Shown here piece after piece: positions 44,891-56,042 of a stretch of 64,000 nucleotides of DNA. Location of the stretch: positions 45,538,558-45,602,557 of the forward strand of contig CM057826.1 of the NCBI GenBank assembly GCA_030068075.1, in the 5' to 3' direction. A program made the translations under genes and the position numbers. Numbering within the stretch: position 1 is the stretch's first letter; each line of letters opens with the position of its first letter. The notes below the pieces were generated by a model. It searched no databases. It was given only the letters and a program-made list of their open reading frames with translations, and was not told the origin of the DNA. Source of the DNA: Paguma larvata. Its lineage: Eukaryota > Chordata > Mammalia > Carnivora > Viverridae.

Positions 44891-45117
44891 AGTGCTTAGT
44901 TACATTCTGCCACATGTTTTTAGTTTTCCATTCATTAATGAATGAAGAAAATTCCAGGAGTTATTTTTCTCAATTTGGTCCTCTAAGGGGATTGGGTGGG
45001 CATTCCCCCTCTTGGGGGTTTGGGAGAGATGCACAGGGAAGGGAAAAAGGGAATGAGCTACAATGCCTGTCCACAAGGAGCTTGCTGTTGATTAGGGGCC
45101 ATATGTCATATATGTTA

Positions 45118-45778
45118 ATTACTATGGGTTGAATCATGTTTCTCTAAGAGATAGGTGGAAGTCCTAACCTTGAGTATTAAAGAATGTGGCTTTATTTGTA
45201 AATAGGATCTTTTGCAAATATAATCAAATTGATATGAGGTCATATTGGATTAGAGTGGGCCCTAATCCAATACACGACTGGTGTTCTTAGAAAAGGAGAC
45301 TAAAGGGCACCTGGGTGGCTCAGTTGGTTGAGAGCATGACTTCAGCTCAGGTCATGATCTCGCGGTCTGTGAGGTCCAGCCCCGCCTCGGACTCTGTGCT
45401 GACAGTTCAGAACCTGGAGCTGCTTCGGATTCTGTGTCTCCCTCTCTCTCTGCCCCTCCCCGACTCATGCTCTGTCTCTTTCTGTCTCAAAAATAAATGA
45501 ACATTAAAAAATTTTTTTAAAAAGAAAAGGAGAATAAGATGCAGAAACATTAAGGAGATTCCACGTAGCTATGGAGACAAAGATTGGAGTGATGTGTCTG
45601 CGAGCCAAGGAATACCCAGAATTACTAGCAACACTAGATACTAAGAGAAAAGGCCTGGCACTAACAACACCTTGATTTCAGACTTCTCCAACTACAGAAC
45701 AGTGAGGGAATAAATGTGTATGGCTTTAAGCCACTCTGTGGTAATTTGTTATGGCAGCCCTAAGAAGCGAATACACCA
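45118..45778 (+). mobile_element. MLT1 (ERVL-MaLR) LTR, plus strand, split by a SINE
   Basis: TTGAATCATGTTTCTCTAAG, AGGTCATATTGGATTAGAG, TGGGCCCTAATCCAATAC before the SINE; CACCTTGATTTCAGACTTC and TAATTTGTTATGGCAGCCC after it. A fairly complete LTR. Confidence 0.92.
45304..45522 (+). mobile_element. Felid SINE, plus strand, inside MLT1
   Basis: GGGCACCTGGGTGGCTCAGT, CAGGTCATGATCTCGCGG, GACAGTTCAGAACCTGGAGC. Duplications AGAAAAGGAGACTAA (45289-45303) and AGAAAAGGAGAATAA (45523-45537). Confidence 0.97.
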
Positions 45779-45799
45779 TGATGACACCAAGGATGGACA

Positions 45800-46238
45800 T
45801 GAGGGAAACATGGACTAGGGTGTTCTGAAGAGAAAGCAGTTATCTCTATAGGGGATTGGTGGTATATTGAGAGAAATTTCATGGGTGGGCCCTGGGTCTG
45901 GAGGTTTAGCAGGGTGTGAACATCTAAGATAGGAAGAAAGTTAAAATTATATTATACTTTTGGGAATTAGTAGGAGTAAAGTCATAGAAACTTATTAATA
46001 GAATCATAACATGAATCGTGTCCAGAGAGAATTAGGTGTGTTAGTTTTGCTCGAGCATTTTGTGAGTAGTAGAAGTTGTAGAAGATGAACGTGGCGAAGG
46101 AAACTGAGCTTAGACCATAGAGAGAAGAGTTCTAGCAGCAGCATAGTAAGATGTACCACCACTGCTCTGTAACTAGAGAGAATCCTAGAGCAGAGAGTGA
46201 CAGACAGATATATGCTTTGGGAAGACTGATCTGACAGT
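45800..46238 (-). mobile_element. Possible LINE-2 internal 3' region, minus strand
   Basis: GGGAAGACTGATCTGACAG and similar text suggest the reversed L2 3' region, continuing after the MER5A insertion. Weakly supported. Confidence 0.35.
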
Positions 46239-46432
46239 AAAGGTTCTCAAGCTTGAATGTGCCCCATGACCCCTGGGAGGACTTGTTATAACACTGATTA
46301 TAGCACTCCATCCTTAGAGTTTCTGACCCAGTAGTTCTTGAGTGAGTGCAAGCATTTGCATTTCTAACAAGTGCTCAGGTAATCCTGATTTTATTAGTCC
46401 AGGAACCAACATTTGAGGACCACTGGTGTAGA
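46239..46432 (+). mobile_element. MER5A-like hAT-Charlie fossil, near full length
   Basis: AAAGGTTCTCAAGCTTGAAT, AGAGTTTCTGACCCAGTAG, GCATTTGCATTTCTAACAAG, and the end GAGGACCACTGG. Confidence 0.82.
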
Positions 46433-46790
46433 GAGATGGGACTTTGAAGAGACATGAGGCCAGGAGACCCTTTGGAGCTTAAAATAATGAGCAGACAAAA
46501 GATAGACATGAGCTGGAGGAGTGTCAATAGGCATGAAGATGAGGCAAGGGATTTCTACCAGGTGGGTCTCAGATGTCTCATTGAATGTAAAGGTTCAGAG
46601 AGAGAGAAGGCAATAGTTCCAAATCCTTGATTCTGGGATGTTACTGTAGTGTTTTCTTTTTGTTTCTTGTGTGTTAGTCTTATTATTCTCACTCAATTAA
46701 AAGTCTCTTGAGGAAAATGACTATGTCATTTTGACAGGTTTATAAAACACACACACACGTAAAAACCACCTCTTTGTATTTGGTATAATA
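46433..46790. other. Possible L2 continuation, then unique sequence
   Basis: ATGAGGCCAGGAGACCC could be reversed L2. The remainder, with a short CACACACAC run near 46748, is unassigned. Confidence 0.35.
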
Positions 46791-47062
46791 ATAACTAACA
46801 TTTATCAAATGTATGATATATGCCAGACACTTTGCATAGATTACTTATTTTAAACTTTACCACCAATCAGTCAGTTGGGTATTATTATTTGTTTTATATA
46901 GGAGGAAACTGAAACTGAGAGAAGTTGAGTAACTTACCTGAGGTTACACAGTAATTAAAGGGCTTAGCCAGGATTCAGACCAGGCTGTCTGATTCCACAG
47001 TCCATGTGCTTACTCCTACATTATAGTACCTCATTAGTGACTAATGCTAGGTGCCTAACAGA
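46790..47062 (-). mobile_element. MIR SINE, minus strand, near full length
   Basis: AATAACTAACATTTATCAAA, GGAGGAAACTGAAACTGAG, AACTTACCTGAGGTTACAC, CAGGATTCAGACCAGGCTG. Clear reversed MIR. Confidence 0.88.
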
Positions 47063-47109
47063 TGCTGGGTCATTGTATCTATTTGTATTATATGACAACA
47101 TATAGTCAT

Positions 47110-47430
47110 AGAGAACAACTAGCTGATACAGATAATAATAATAGCAATAATAATAATAAATCCATCCATAAATCCACTACCCAGTGATAGGCACTGTCAA
47201 CATGTTAGTGTATATCTTTTCAGATCTCTCTCTAAGCCTGTGTATTTATACATGTATGAAGTATACTACAATGTTTATGCTATTTCATAACTTTTAAAAA
47301 ATTAAATACCCTGAGCAATTTCCATGTCAATAAATATACTGCTATAATGTCGATGTTAATGACTATTTATTTTTTCATGCTATAGTTTATTTAACTTTTG
47401 TTCTGTAGATGGGCATCTAGAAATATGTCC
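47110..47430 (-). mobile_element. Old L1M 3' end, minus strand
   Basis: ACATGTTAGTGTATATCTTT, TTTCATAACTTTTAAAAAAT, CATGCTATAGTTTATTTAAC fit the reversed L1M ORF2-end/3' UTR. Similar text recurs at 58.0-58.3 kb. Confidence 0.6.
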
Positions 47431-47499
47431 TGAGATTGAGACTCATTCTATAAATGGATTTTTAACCTGTATCCCTTGGAACAGAACTCTGAATTTTGT

Positions 47500-47620
47500 T
47501 GGAAGGGATAAAAGTCATGTATTTAAATTCTCCCATTTATTAGATGAGAAAGCCAAGGCTCAGGGAGGTGAAATAGCTTTCCTATATTCACAAATTAGAA
47601 CTAGAACTGTTATCTTGTCA
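47500..47620 (-). mobile_element. MIR SINE fragment, minus strand
   Basis: CCCATTTATTAGATGAGAA, GCCAAGGCTCAGGGAGGTG, AAATTAGAACTAGAACTG. Confidence 0.7.
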
Positions 47621-47639
47621 TTTGTGCATCCATACAGAC

Positions 47640-47690
47640 ATCTCCACCCATTCATCCATCCATCCACCCACCCATCCACCAACCTACCCA
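47640..47690. repeat. (CATC)n-rich tract
   Basis: CACCCATTCATCCATCCATC then CACCCACCCATCCACC. Confidence 0.88.
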
Positions 47691-47800
47691 GTAACTATTA
47701 ATGACTGTCTACTGTGTGCAAGGTACTGTTCTGTGTACAGGGAATATTGCAGGGGCCAAAACAGCCCAAATGCTCTTCTGTCATTGGAGCAGACATGATG
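47691..47800 (-). mobile_element. LINE-2 3' fragment, minus strand
   Basis: GACTGTCTACTGTGTGCAAG, GTACTGTTCTGTGTACAGG, ATTGCAGGGGCCAAAACAG. The CATC tract sits at its outer end. Confidence 0.7.
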
Positions 47801-48410
47801 GGGGCGGGAGGGTATTGGTAACCCAGTTTCTTTTTATGGAATCAAGGTTGCCAATTTTCAAGACTGCTTCGTTTCATATCTCTTATCAAGGATGCCAGCT
47901 AAATAAAGCTGCTCAGTGCTAGACATGATCTTTTCCTCACTGAATGTCCACCAAGGGAAAACTGCATCTTTCTAACAAAAACGAGCTGGTGTTAGTCTGC
48001 TGAAACACCCTTCTGGGGCATTTTTCATCCACTGCTCAGAGGTATTTAGGTATGCCTACCAATTTTTAACAGTCCTCCTGTCCTACCCACCTCCTCACAC
48101 TTGAAGAAACATAATTTATGTCTCACAAAAGACTGCAGTCAAGCTGAAAAATACTTTCTTTTGTTTGTCCATAAGCTACCCGCAGCTGAAAGATGGGGAT
48201 AGCAAAGGGTATGCAGGTGGTTCTTTTGTTATGCATTTCCAGCAAGGACATAACTGCATTTAGAATCCAGACCCAAGGGATTTGTTCTAAAATCTTACTT
48301 TCCTTGTTCTCATGGGGCATTCTTCCCCAAACCCTTTGGAAGCATTTCATCAATTAGAGCAAGTCTAGATTGGTACCCTTGAGTATAAAGTATCAGAAGA
48401 CATTTTATTG
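47801..48410. other. Unique sequence
   Basis: No repeat or gene recognised. Confidence 0.4.
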
Positions 48411-48414
48411 ACTC

Positions 48415-48580
48415 ATGCATGGCATCAGGCCATGAAATTGAGAGTCAGAACAAGTAGGTTTCAGATCCCTACTGTACTAAATACAGACATGGGCATATTA
48501 ATTTTTAAAAACTTGGTTTCTTCATCGGCCAAAGAGGGCTAAACATGCATAGTTCATATAACTCTGAACTTTTAAACAGT
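48415..48580 (+). mobile_element. MIR SINE fragment, plus strand
   Basis: GAGTCAGAACAAGTAGGTTTC, TTGGTTTCTTCATCGGCCA, TGCATAGTTCATATAAC. Diverged. Confidence 0.55.
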
Positions 48581-48619
48581 AGTGCTTACTATATTTAATT
48601 ACGTCATATGTCACTTTTC

Positions 48620-48734
48620 TAGGTGACCAACTCTACCCCTTTGCCCAGAACTGAGGGAGAACTTAGGGAAGGTGAAAATTTCAGTGCTAAAACCAGGAAA
48701 GTCCTAGACAAACCAGGATATGTTGGTCATCCTA
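48620..48734. mobile_element. Short terminal-inverted-repeat DNA element
   Basis: Left end TAGGTGACCAAC and right end GTTGGTCATCCTA are near-perfect inverted repeats. The 115-bp interior has TTTCAGTGCTAAAACCAGG. Fits a small hAT-like non-autonomous element; family not named with confidence. Confidence 0.65.
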
Positions 48735-48769
48735 AGTTAGGCAGTAAACATTAAGAAACTGATTAATGT

Positions 48770-49300
48770 ATAAAGTGCCAAGGTCATGAGAGATAAGGAA
48801 AGATGGAGAAACCGCCTTTGATTGGGGGAAATGAAGGAAATAAGACAACTAAATGCAATGAGATTAATTGAATTGCATCCTGGAGCACAAAAGAGGTGTT
48901 AGTGGAAAAACTAATAAAGTTTGTCATGTAGTGAAAAGTATTGTGCCAATGTTGATTTATCATTATTCATACATACACCGTAGTTATGTAAATTTTTTAA
49001 ATGTTTATTTGAGAGAGAGAGAGAAAAAGAGAGAGAGAGAGACAGAGCACAGGTAGGGGAGGGGCAGAGAGAGAGAGGGACATACAGAATCCAAACCAGG
49101 CTCCAGGCTCTGAGCTGTCAGCACAGAGCCTGATGCGGGGCTGGAACTCATGAACTGTGAGATCACGACCTGAGCCAAAGTCGGACACTTAACTGACTAA
49201 GCCACCCAGGTGCCCCTACCATAGTTATATAAGACATTGATACGAGGGTAAGCAGGATAGAGTATAAACAGGAATTCTATACTGTATCTGCAGTTTTTCT
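48770..49300 (+). mobile_element. L1M 3' UTR, plus strand, copy 1, split by a SINE
   Basis: AAGGTCATGAGAGATAAGG, CAACTAAATGCAATGAGATT, GAATTGCATCCTGGAGCAC, GAAAAGTATTGTGCCAATG. After the SINE: TAAGACATTGATACGAGGG, ACAGGAATTCTATACTG. A second copy is at 51815-52165. Confidence 0.75.
48992..49217 (-). mobile_element. Felid SINE, minus strand, inside L1M
   Basis: ATGTTTATTTGAGAGAGAG, GGTAGGGGAGGGGCAGAGAG, GAGCTGTCAGCACAGAGCC, CTAAGCCACCCAGGTGCCCC. Duplications ACCGTAGTTATGTAA (48977-48991) and ACCATAGTTATATAA (49218-49232). Confidence 0.96.
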
Positions 49301-49304
49301 CCCC

Positions 49305-49415
49305 TGCTGGACCACATGCTTTGTGTGGGCAGAGATCTGGTCTTTCTTGCTCTAAGCACAGTGCCTGATGCGTTGTAAACACTTGATAAATATTTGTGGA
49401 ATAAATGTTGAATAA
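49305..49415 (+). mobile_element. LINE-2 3' terminus, plus strand
   Basis: TGGGCAGAGATCTGGTC, TAAGCACAGTGCCTGATGC, ACTTGATAAATATTTGTGG. Adjoins the L1M copy directly. Confidence 0.75.
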
Positions 49416-50178
49416 ATGTAATAAAAATTAAATTAGTTAAAATATCTAGTTCAGAGAGTAGTATATCGTAAATGCTTAATAAATGTAAGTAAGTGAGTGT
49501 TGTTATTTTCTCTCTGTGAGCACTCTTTAGTCTCACATACTTTATTGGCAACTTTTATTTTTCGAGACTGCCTTCTACATGTTTCCAATGTAAATTTTAT
49601 AAGGTAATTAGTAGGACATAATGGATCCCATTAGATAACCATTCTGTTATTTGGGGGATTAAGAAACTTCAAAGGAATTTTATCTTAAGGTGTTTCTTAG
49701 ACTTTTCCTTTGTGAGTCTTTCTGTTTGCTTTCCTACTTTGAAATGCTAATGTCATGATTCCCTTTTGTCTTGTGTATCTTTTAATTTGAGTTTCAATTC
49801 TACCAGCTATCAGTACCACCTAAACCCGCTGCCAAAGCTTTATCAAAGTGGTTAAGCAGGTAAGGATATAAGCCAGAAGAGTAGAATGGGGTGACAATTG
49901 GGTGGCTTTGTAAGAACAGAGCAGAAATGCAATTTGCTTCTCTAGTAGTCTAATACAATGAACTGTAAAGCGATTATTTCCTGTTGATCTCCGCTGGGCA
50001 ACTGTTCTCCTGCCCATTAATAAACCCATCTTCATTCATGAAATAACATCAAAGAACCCAAAATGGTTATCTTGAAGCATAGCATTTTAGTGTGCAAAGC
50101 GTCTAAATCATCGAAGAAGACTGGTAGTATTATAAGGGAAGTTATCTAAAGAAATATTAGAATGCAAAGAAATACATT
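49416..50178. other. Unique sequence
   Basis: A possible second L2-like tail (AATGCTTAATAAATGTAAG) near 49470. Nothing else recognised. Confidence 0.4.
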
Positions 50179-50179
50179 T

Positions 50180-50435
50180 TTAATAGAATAGGGAAGCTAA
50201 TACTCATTCAGCATATAATTCATGCAGGGCATGATTAAGTGCTTTCAGCTATATTATCTAATTTAATTCCATTATGGGTTTTTGTGATGAGGTCTTCTTA
50301 TCTTAGGTGGATGAGGACATGAACTCTGAGAAAAATTAAGTAAGTTGTCTAAGTTTACAGAGCTAGCCAATCACAAAATCAAGATTTGAACCTCGCTGTG
50401 TTTGACTCTAAAGCACCTGTTTTCCCTGCTACATC
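50180..50435 (-). mobile_element. MIR SINE, minus strand
   Basis: TTAAGTGCTTTCAGCTATAT, GTGGATGAGGACATGAAC, CAGAGCTAGCCAATCACAA, AAGATTTGAACCTCGC. Confidence 0.78.
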
Positions 50436-50639
50436 CTGCTGCTGTTATTGGTTTACTAAATATGTACCATGATTTTTTTTTCCTGCTAAGATCTTTGCAA
50501 ACATGGGTGATTCTGGGGAGAGCCAAACACAGAACACGCCCACATGCCACTTATAGTTTGCTGGAGTACCAGGCATTAATCTGGTTGTACCTCCACCTCA
50601 TCAGAGTTTTATTTTGAAAAGTGAATGAGAGGTACAGTG

Positions 50640-50940
50640 CTTGGCATATACAGAGAGCGCTCAGTAGTTAGCTGACCATGTTGTTATTAGATGACAATAC
50701 AGATATGTAGGTATAAAGTTTGTTAAGTGCTGTGAAGAAAAGGCACCTGGAATTGTGAAAACATATCAAGGAAAACCTGACCTAGTCTGAAAGGCAGGTG
50801 AAGGCTTTCCTGCGGAAGGTCAAAAAGAAGGGGGGATAGGGAGAGTTATCTAGGCAGCAGGAGCAGCGTGCACAAAGGCCCTAAGGCAGAAGAGAATATT
50901 ATGTGTTTAAGGAAGTGAATGTAAGTGTGAAGGAGCTTGT
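50640..50940 (-). mobile_element. LINE-2 3' region, minus strand
   Basis: TTGTTAAGTGCTGTGAAG, GTGAAGGCTTTCCTGCGG, GAGCAGCGTGCACAAAGGCC, CCTAAGGCAGAAGAG. Reversed L2. Confidence 0.7.
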
Positions 50941-51812
50941 AAAACAGGGCGACTTGCAATAAGTTTCTCCTCAATGTTTCGCAGACACCAGGCATTTCTC
51001 CAAGTCTTTGACTTTCCCTGTTGGCACCTTCGCAGTTCTCAGATCCTAATTTCCTAAGTAGGGAGGCAATTCTGCCTGTCAAATTTATCTAAAATGAAGG
51101 GTACCTCTACAAATTTACTTAGTGACTGATCTTAGGGCACAAAGAAATCTTGCTCCTATTGTGTTCCATCTTTGCAGATTCCATCCATAGATTAGGTAGC
51201 ACGTTGATGGGTGTGATTTAAATTCAGGGAGACAGCTCTGTCTTCAAGAGAAGAGGTAATTGGGAGTGAGTCATTGTCTTTTTAAAAAGCAAACAGTAAA
51301 GTTTAGAGAGTTCGCAGACATAGGTCTTGCACGTTCTAATTCCCTGCCAGTGTAGATAGAGTAAGCTACGTAGAAAGGGATGTCCTGGGGGTATTAGAGA
51401 CCGAAAATTATCATGTTAAAAGAAAATTCTTCTAAGGAACATAATACTTATCTTGTCTTTGTAGACATATTCCTTCTGTGGTGGCTTCAGGGGACAGAGA
51501 GAAGGGAAAAATGTAGGAAATGACTAGAACAAATACTGTTTGAAGAGGGTTAAAGACCTATGAGGTTCCTAAAAAGAAAAAGAGATAGAACACAGGCCTT
51601 CCAGTGACTATCATATCTTAAACCTCATTCAGGTCTGATGTGCAGATTATGCTGGGCCTAGTTGAATAAAGAAAGTAGAGACGAGTAAAAGCGATCGGAA
51701 TAATATGGCTGGTGAGAGAGTATTCTGCCCCAAAAGACATCCTGAGTCTAACCATGAGAAAACAGACAAGCCCAAGGGGAGAGACATTCTACAAAATACT
51801 TGACCACTGCTT
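50941..51812. other. Unique sequence
   Basis: No repeat or gene recognised. Open frames are short. Confidence 0.4.
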
Positions 51813-51814
51813 TT

Positions 51815-52165
51815 CAAAAGTGTCAAGGTCATGAGAGACCAGGAAAGATGGAGAACTATCTTTGATTTGTGGGAGACTAAGGAAATATGGCAACCAAATG
51901 CAACGAGATGATCTGAATTGCATCCTAGACCACAAAAGAGGTGTTACTGGAAAAATTAATGAAGTCTGCATAAAGTTTATTGTGTAATGAAAAGTATTAT
52001 GCCAATGTTGTTTCTCAGTTTTCATATATATTTAGTTACATAAGATGTTGATTTTAGGGGAAGCAGGATAGAGTTTAAACAGAAATTCTATACTGTAAAT
52101 GTATAAAAATGTATAAAAAATTTTCTGTAAATTTGAAATTATTTCAAAATCCATAGTTAAAGAAA
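51815..52165 (+). mobile_element. L1M 3' UTR, plus strand, copy 2
   Basis: Same block order as 48770-49300: AAGGTCATGAGAGACCAGG, CAACCAAATGCAACGAGAT, GAATTGCATCCTAGACCAC, AAAAGTATTATGCCAATG, ending TTTGAAATTATTTCAAAAT. Uninterrupted. Its tail runs into a CA repeat. Confidence 0.8.
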
Positions 52166-52179
52166 TGTGTATACACACA

Positions 52180-52181
<2 letters not shown>

Positions 52182-52222
<41 letters not shown>
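52182..52222. repeat. (CA)n microsatellite at an L1M tail
   Basis: About 20 CA units right after the L1M end, following ATACACACACAAA. Confidence 0.95.
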
Positions 52223-52224
<2 letters not shown>

Positions 52225-52310
52225 CATATGGCCAAAACTTTCACTTTATAGATAAGGAAACTGAAACTTACAGAGGCAACATGCCCACTTGGAGCCTTAC
52301 TTGGTTACTT
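52225..52310 (-). mobile_element. MIR fragment, minus strand
   Basis: CTTTATAGATAAGGAAACTG, AAACTTACAGAGGCAAC. Short reversed MIR core beside the CA tract. Confidence 0.55.
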
Positions 52311-52479
52311 ACTCTGTTAGACTTGGGGGTGCGAAATATTTCCCACCCTGGAGGATCTAGTCTGGGTTCCTACAGAAGTGTTGGAGGATCCTAAAAAGGG
52401 ATCTTTCCACCATACTACACATTGGGGCCACTACTATTTTTTTAATCTATAGTTTTTACAAATGTACAAAATGGTATAT

Positions 52480-53160
52480 ATTAGGTAAAAGGCCAGACCT
52501 TTAGCATGGTCTATGGAGTGCTTCATGGTCTGGCCTCTCACCATCTCCCCAGACTTACTTCTCTACAATCCAGCCATTGTTGTCTTCCCCCAAATGTGTC
52601 ATGTACTTTCCTGCCTCAGGACCTTTTTATCTGGCTGTAGAGTGACATCCCTGTCCTTATACACATACAGTACTCAGACTTCATCTTCAGGTCGCACCTT
52701 CCCCAAGGGACCCTTCCATCTACTTCCTACCCCTAAGAACCAACTAGTCCATATATATATATATTTTTTTTTTTTCTTTCCTTACAGTATCTTGTGGCTC
52801 TCTAGTGAATCAGTCAGCACAGCTGGTCCTATGTGTTCATTTTTGCCCTCTACAATACCACTATTAATACATACATTTGTAGCTGACAATCTTTATTCCC
52901 CATTTAAAATAGTATCTCTATGGTAATACTACCCTGAACGTGCCTAATATTGTCTATTTGTTATTTTTAATCCTGGTCTTCATCCCCACCCCTTAGTATC
53001 CTGAAACCCAAAGTGTATGCAATGTACCTACATTAATGAAGTGAGTAGTATGCTTCTTGGGGGAGTTTTCTTTTTGCATGATAATATTTAGCCGTGTGTC
53101 ATTTATCATAGATTCATGGCTAGCTTCCTGGTCTCCACTGTACAGGTACATGATAGACAT
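52480..53160 (+). mobile_element. LINE-2 3' region, plus strand
   Basis: GTGCTTCATGGTCTGGCCTC, TACAATCCAGCCATTGTTG, TTCCTGCCTCAGGACCTTT, CTTCATCTTCAGGTCGCACC, TTCCCCAAGGGACCCTTCC. Follows L2 order; a TA/T tract lies near 52755-52777. A 137-codon open frame (52513-52926) is L2 fossil text. Confidence 0.82.
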
Positions 53161-53780
53161 TTAAACAAACTATCTTTGATTAAATAAATTATGAGATGAA
53201 AACTAGACAATGGAAACAATCATCTGGAAACGAACTGAGAAGTTAAGGAAAAGTGATATTTGGATATCTAATTTAACTAGATTGAAATAATCATGTGTTT
53301 TTCTCCTCTCAGCCTTTATGCCTTATTGGGTATCCATTGAGTCTCCTTTTACTACAGAGAGAGTAGTTTCCCTTTTCTGTTTCACAGCCATGAGAGAAAA
53401 GGAAGTAACATATCACAGACAATATATTTGTGGAAAAGCTTCGGTTGGCTCTTGTCATGACTCCTGTATAAAAGAAAAAATAAATTCTCTAAACCTCTCT
53501 AGAAATGAAAGAGATTGATGTGCAGTGCCTTCATATTCTTCTGAATGGTGCTCTCGTGAGGATAAGTTACAGTGAGTGTCAGGCCATTTATCGGAGCAGC
53601 AGGTCCCAGATGAGGAGTTACATGTGGGAGAGAGTAGCAGGGAGTAGATCCACAAGACAATGAAGAGGGTTGTCATCTAGGCTTCTAATAGGTTTCCATT
53701 GGCCAATGGCAAGAGCATGAATTAATATAGAGGGGTGCTCTGTATAAATCTTCTCTTCCTTCTCTCCTTCTTCCCCCTTC
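53161..53780. other. Unique sequence
   Basis: No repeat or gene recognised. Confidence 0.4.
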
Positions 53781-53785
53781 CGTTG

Positions 53786-53982
53786 TCATCATCACCATTA
53801 CAGTTATCATCATTACCATCACCATCACCATTGTCTTCATAGTCTTCATCATTATCATCATCACCAACATCATTATCATCATCACCATCACCATCATCAC
53901 CATTACCATCACCATTATTTTCATCATCACCACCATTATCTTCACCATCTCCATCATCATTTGTTTCATCACTTACATCGTC
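53786..53982. repeat. ATC/ACC trinucleotide-rich array
   Basis: About 200 bp of CATCAT, CACCAT, TATCAT and similar triplets, imperfect throughout. It leaves two minus-strand frames open (low-complexity Asp/Gly/Asn or Met/Val/Ile), which are artefacts. Confidence 0.93.
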
Positions 53983-56042
53983 ATTTGGCAAACACTGAGC
54001 AGACCATTAACCGGAGGGTTTCACTGGGACGAGTACTGCCGTGGTATAACCAAAGAAGGATTTACTGAAGTTTATGAATCTTAAGCCTCAGTGCCCCTGG
54101 CTTATAAGAATCTCTTCCAAGAATGTCCACTTGCCTTTTGTGTTTATAAATTTGTACCCACTTTCTTAAGAGGATACCCTCAAATTACATAAGCTTCAGG
54201 CCCCACAAAATCTGGATCTTCCCCTGATGATAATTATCCAATAGAGGAACTCAAACAAAAGTGTCTGTATTGAGGATACAACAAACTGGATGATATGTTT
54301 TCATGTCTTGGAGGAGCCTGCTCCACGAGCATACTGTACACCAAGTAGAAATGTATTAGATTCTTGTGAATTAAAACCAATGATGGTGAAGAGCTACCAC
54401 TTTCCATTCTTCTGCATTCGCTATTGAGGTGACTGCATTTAGAGATCTAGATGGTGTGGTGTGCTCAGGATCTCTCCAGCTGTTTGTGACTCTCTCATGA
54501 GTAAGGGCAGATGCTTGCCTTCATTTTCATTTGGATGACGGTTTCAATCTCTTGTAGTGGGACATCTACTGTTAAGTTTTATATTGAATTATTTTAGAAC
54601 TTTTAACATCCTCTGCTGAGCCTAATACCATCCTGGTGGAGCTCATTCCAGGGAGGCGCTGGCTTCTAATTTAGGCATGCACTGGCTGGAGACCCATTTC
54701 AGTTTTATAGTAGCCCATTAATAAAACATCATTGGGCTTAGAATCTCAATTCAGAGAAGGATTATAGCTTCTTAGGATTGTTCTGTGATACTTCTGAGGT
54801 AAAAACTGTAGAATGTTCTGTGTTTCCTTTTGAAGTATCATATCTTGAAATATTGTTTCTTTTAGAATTTGTAAGAGTGTTATCAGATATGTATGTGGAG
54901 GCATGTCATCCTTATTATCCTTCTATAAGTAATGGACCAATGAAAAAATCCATCCAAGACTCATAGACAAGCTGGACCAGCATTGGTGACCTAGACCGAT
55001 AGTGCTTCCAAATCACGCTGACTTACCCATGTGGAGACATGCTGAGCCTCAGGAATGAGTTGATTGCCTTATAGTTGGGCCCCTCTCTTGACTGTAATGG
55101 TAAGATTATTCCTTCCTCCTTATTTGGCTATGAATGAGTAAGGAAAGGTGGGAATATAGACAGAATTTTTCTTACCAATACTTCCAAAAGAGCAGATATT
55201 GCTGTCTTATGGGGAAAGGTAAAAATACCAGAAGAATGATGGAAATTAGGAGTGGGGGGTGGCTGTTGCTCCTAGAGTATAGATCAAGTTCTTTCATTGA
55301 TTCAAAAATAGGCTTGTAGCTACTCATTTATTTATTTATTCATTTTTTAACTGTTTGTTGAGTATGTGTGTAAAATTTTCTAGACTTGTGTATCTTTCCT
55401 TTGTGTATCTTTTCACACTTTCTAGGTGTGAAAGGTACACATTTGACAAGGGTGTGCTTTCTATAAAAAGATACATCCTTGAGAAATAAGACATTTGCTG
55501 CTGGGGATACAAGAAAGTCTCCTAGAAAACAAATAATCTAATGCAAAATGGAATGAAATAAACATGAAAGGGAGTAAATATCTAAGTCCTTTGTAGGGGA
55601 GTGGTTACAGACAAAAATGGTAGCTTCTGGTTGTGGATTACGTGATTTCATGGAGGTAGTAACCTTTGGACTAAGCCCTTAAGAGTGATGGGATTTAGTT
55701 ATATTGACAATGGCAGCCAATGGCATGCTAGGGATAGGGAATAAATAGTTGAGAAGACAAAGATACAAAAGGTTTGATCAAAATAAGGAATAATGACTAG
55801 TTTAGTACACTCGTTGAAATGTAATGAGGCAACACCAAGAGCCTCGGAGGCGACCATTCCAATGAGAGTAATGTGCTCTGGTCTTCTGTAGAACTGTCCA
55901 GGAGACCATTTCCTCCAAAGCTGGATCAGAATTTTTAATTTATAGTTAAAAAGAGTTTCCCCGATGTGGTAGAGGATAATAATAGAAACTCTACTTTTTT
56001 AGAAGTATGTGTCAGATGCCCTGAAAGAAGTGTTATTTGCCT
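53983..56042. other. Long unique stretch
   Basis: About 2 kb with few recognisable repeats. A part near 55600-55760 (TGGAGGTAGTAACCTTTGG) may be reversed L2. No exon accepted: open frames are 60 codons or less and lack domain content. Confidence 0.4.

Noticed and set aside
52513..52926. 137-codon plus frame, one of the longest in the window
   Set aside because: Reads through an L2 fossil and a TA/T tract.
53685..53991. Met/Val/Ile- and Asp/Gly/Asn-rich minus frames
   Set aside because: Products of the ATC triplet array.
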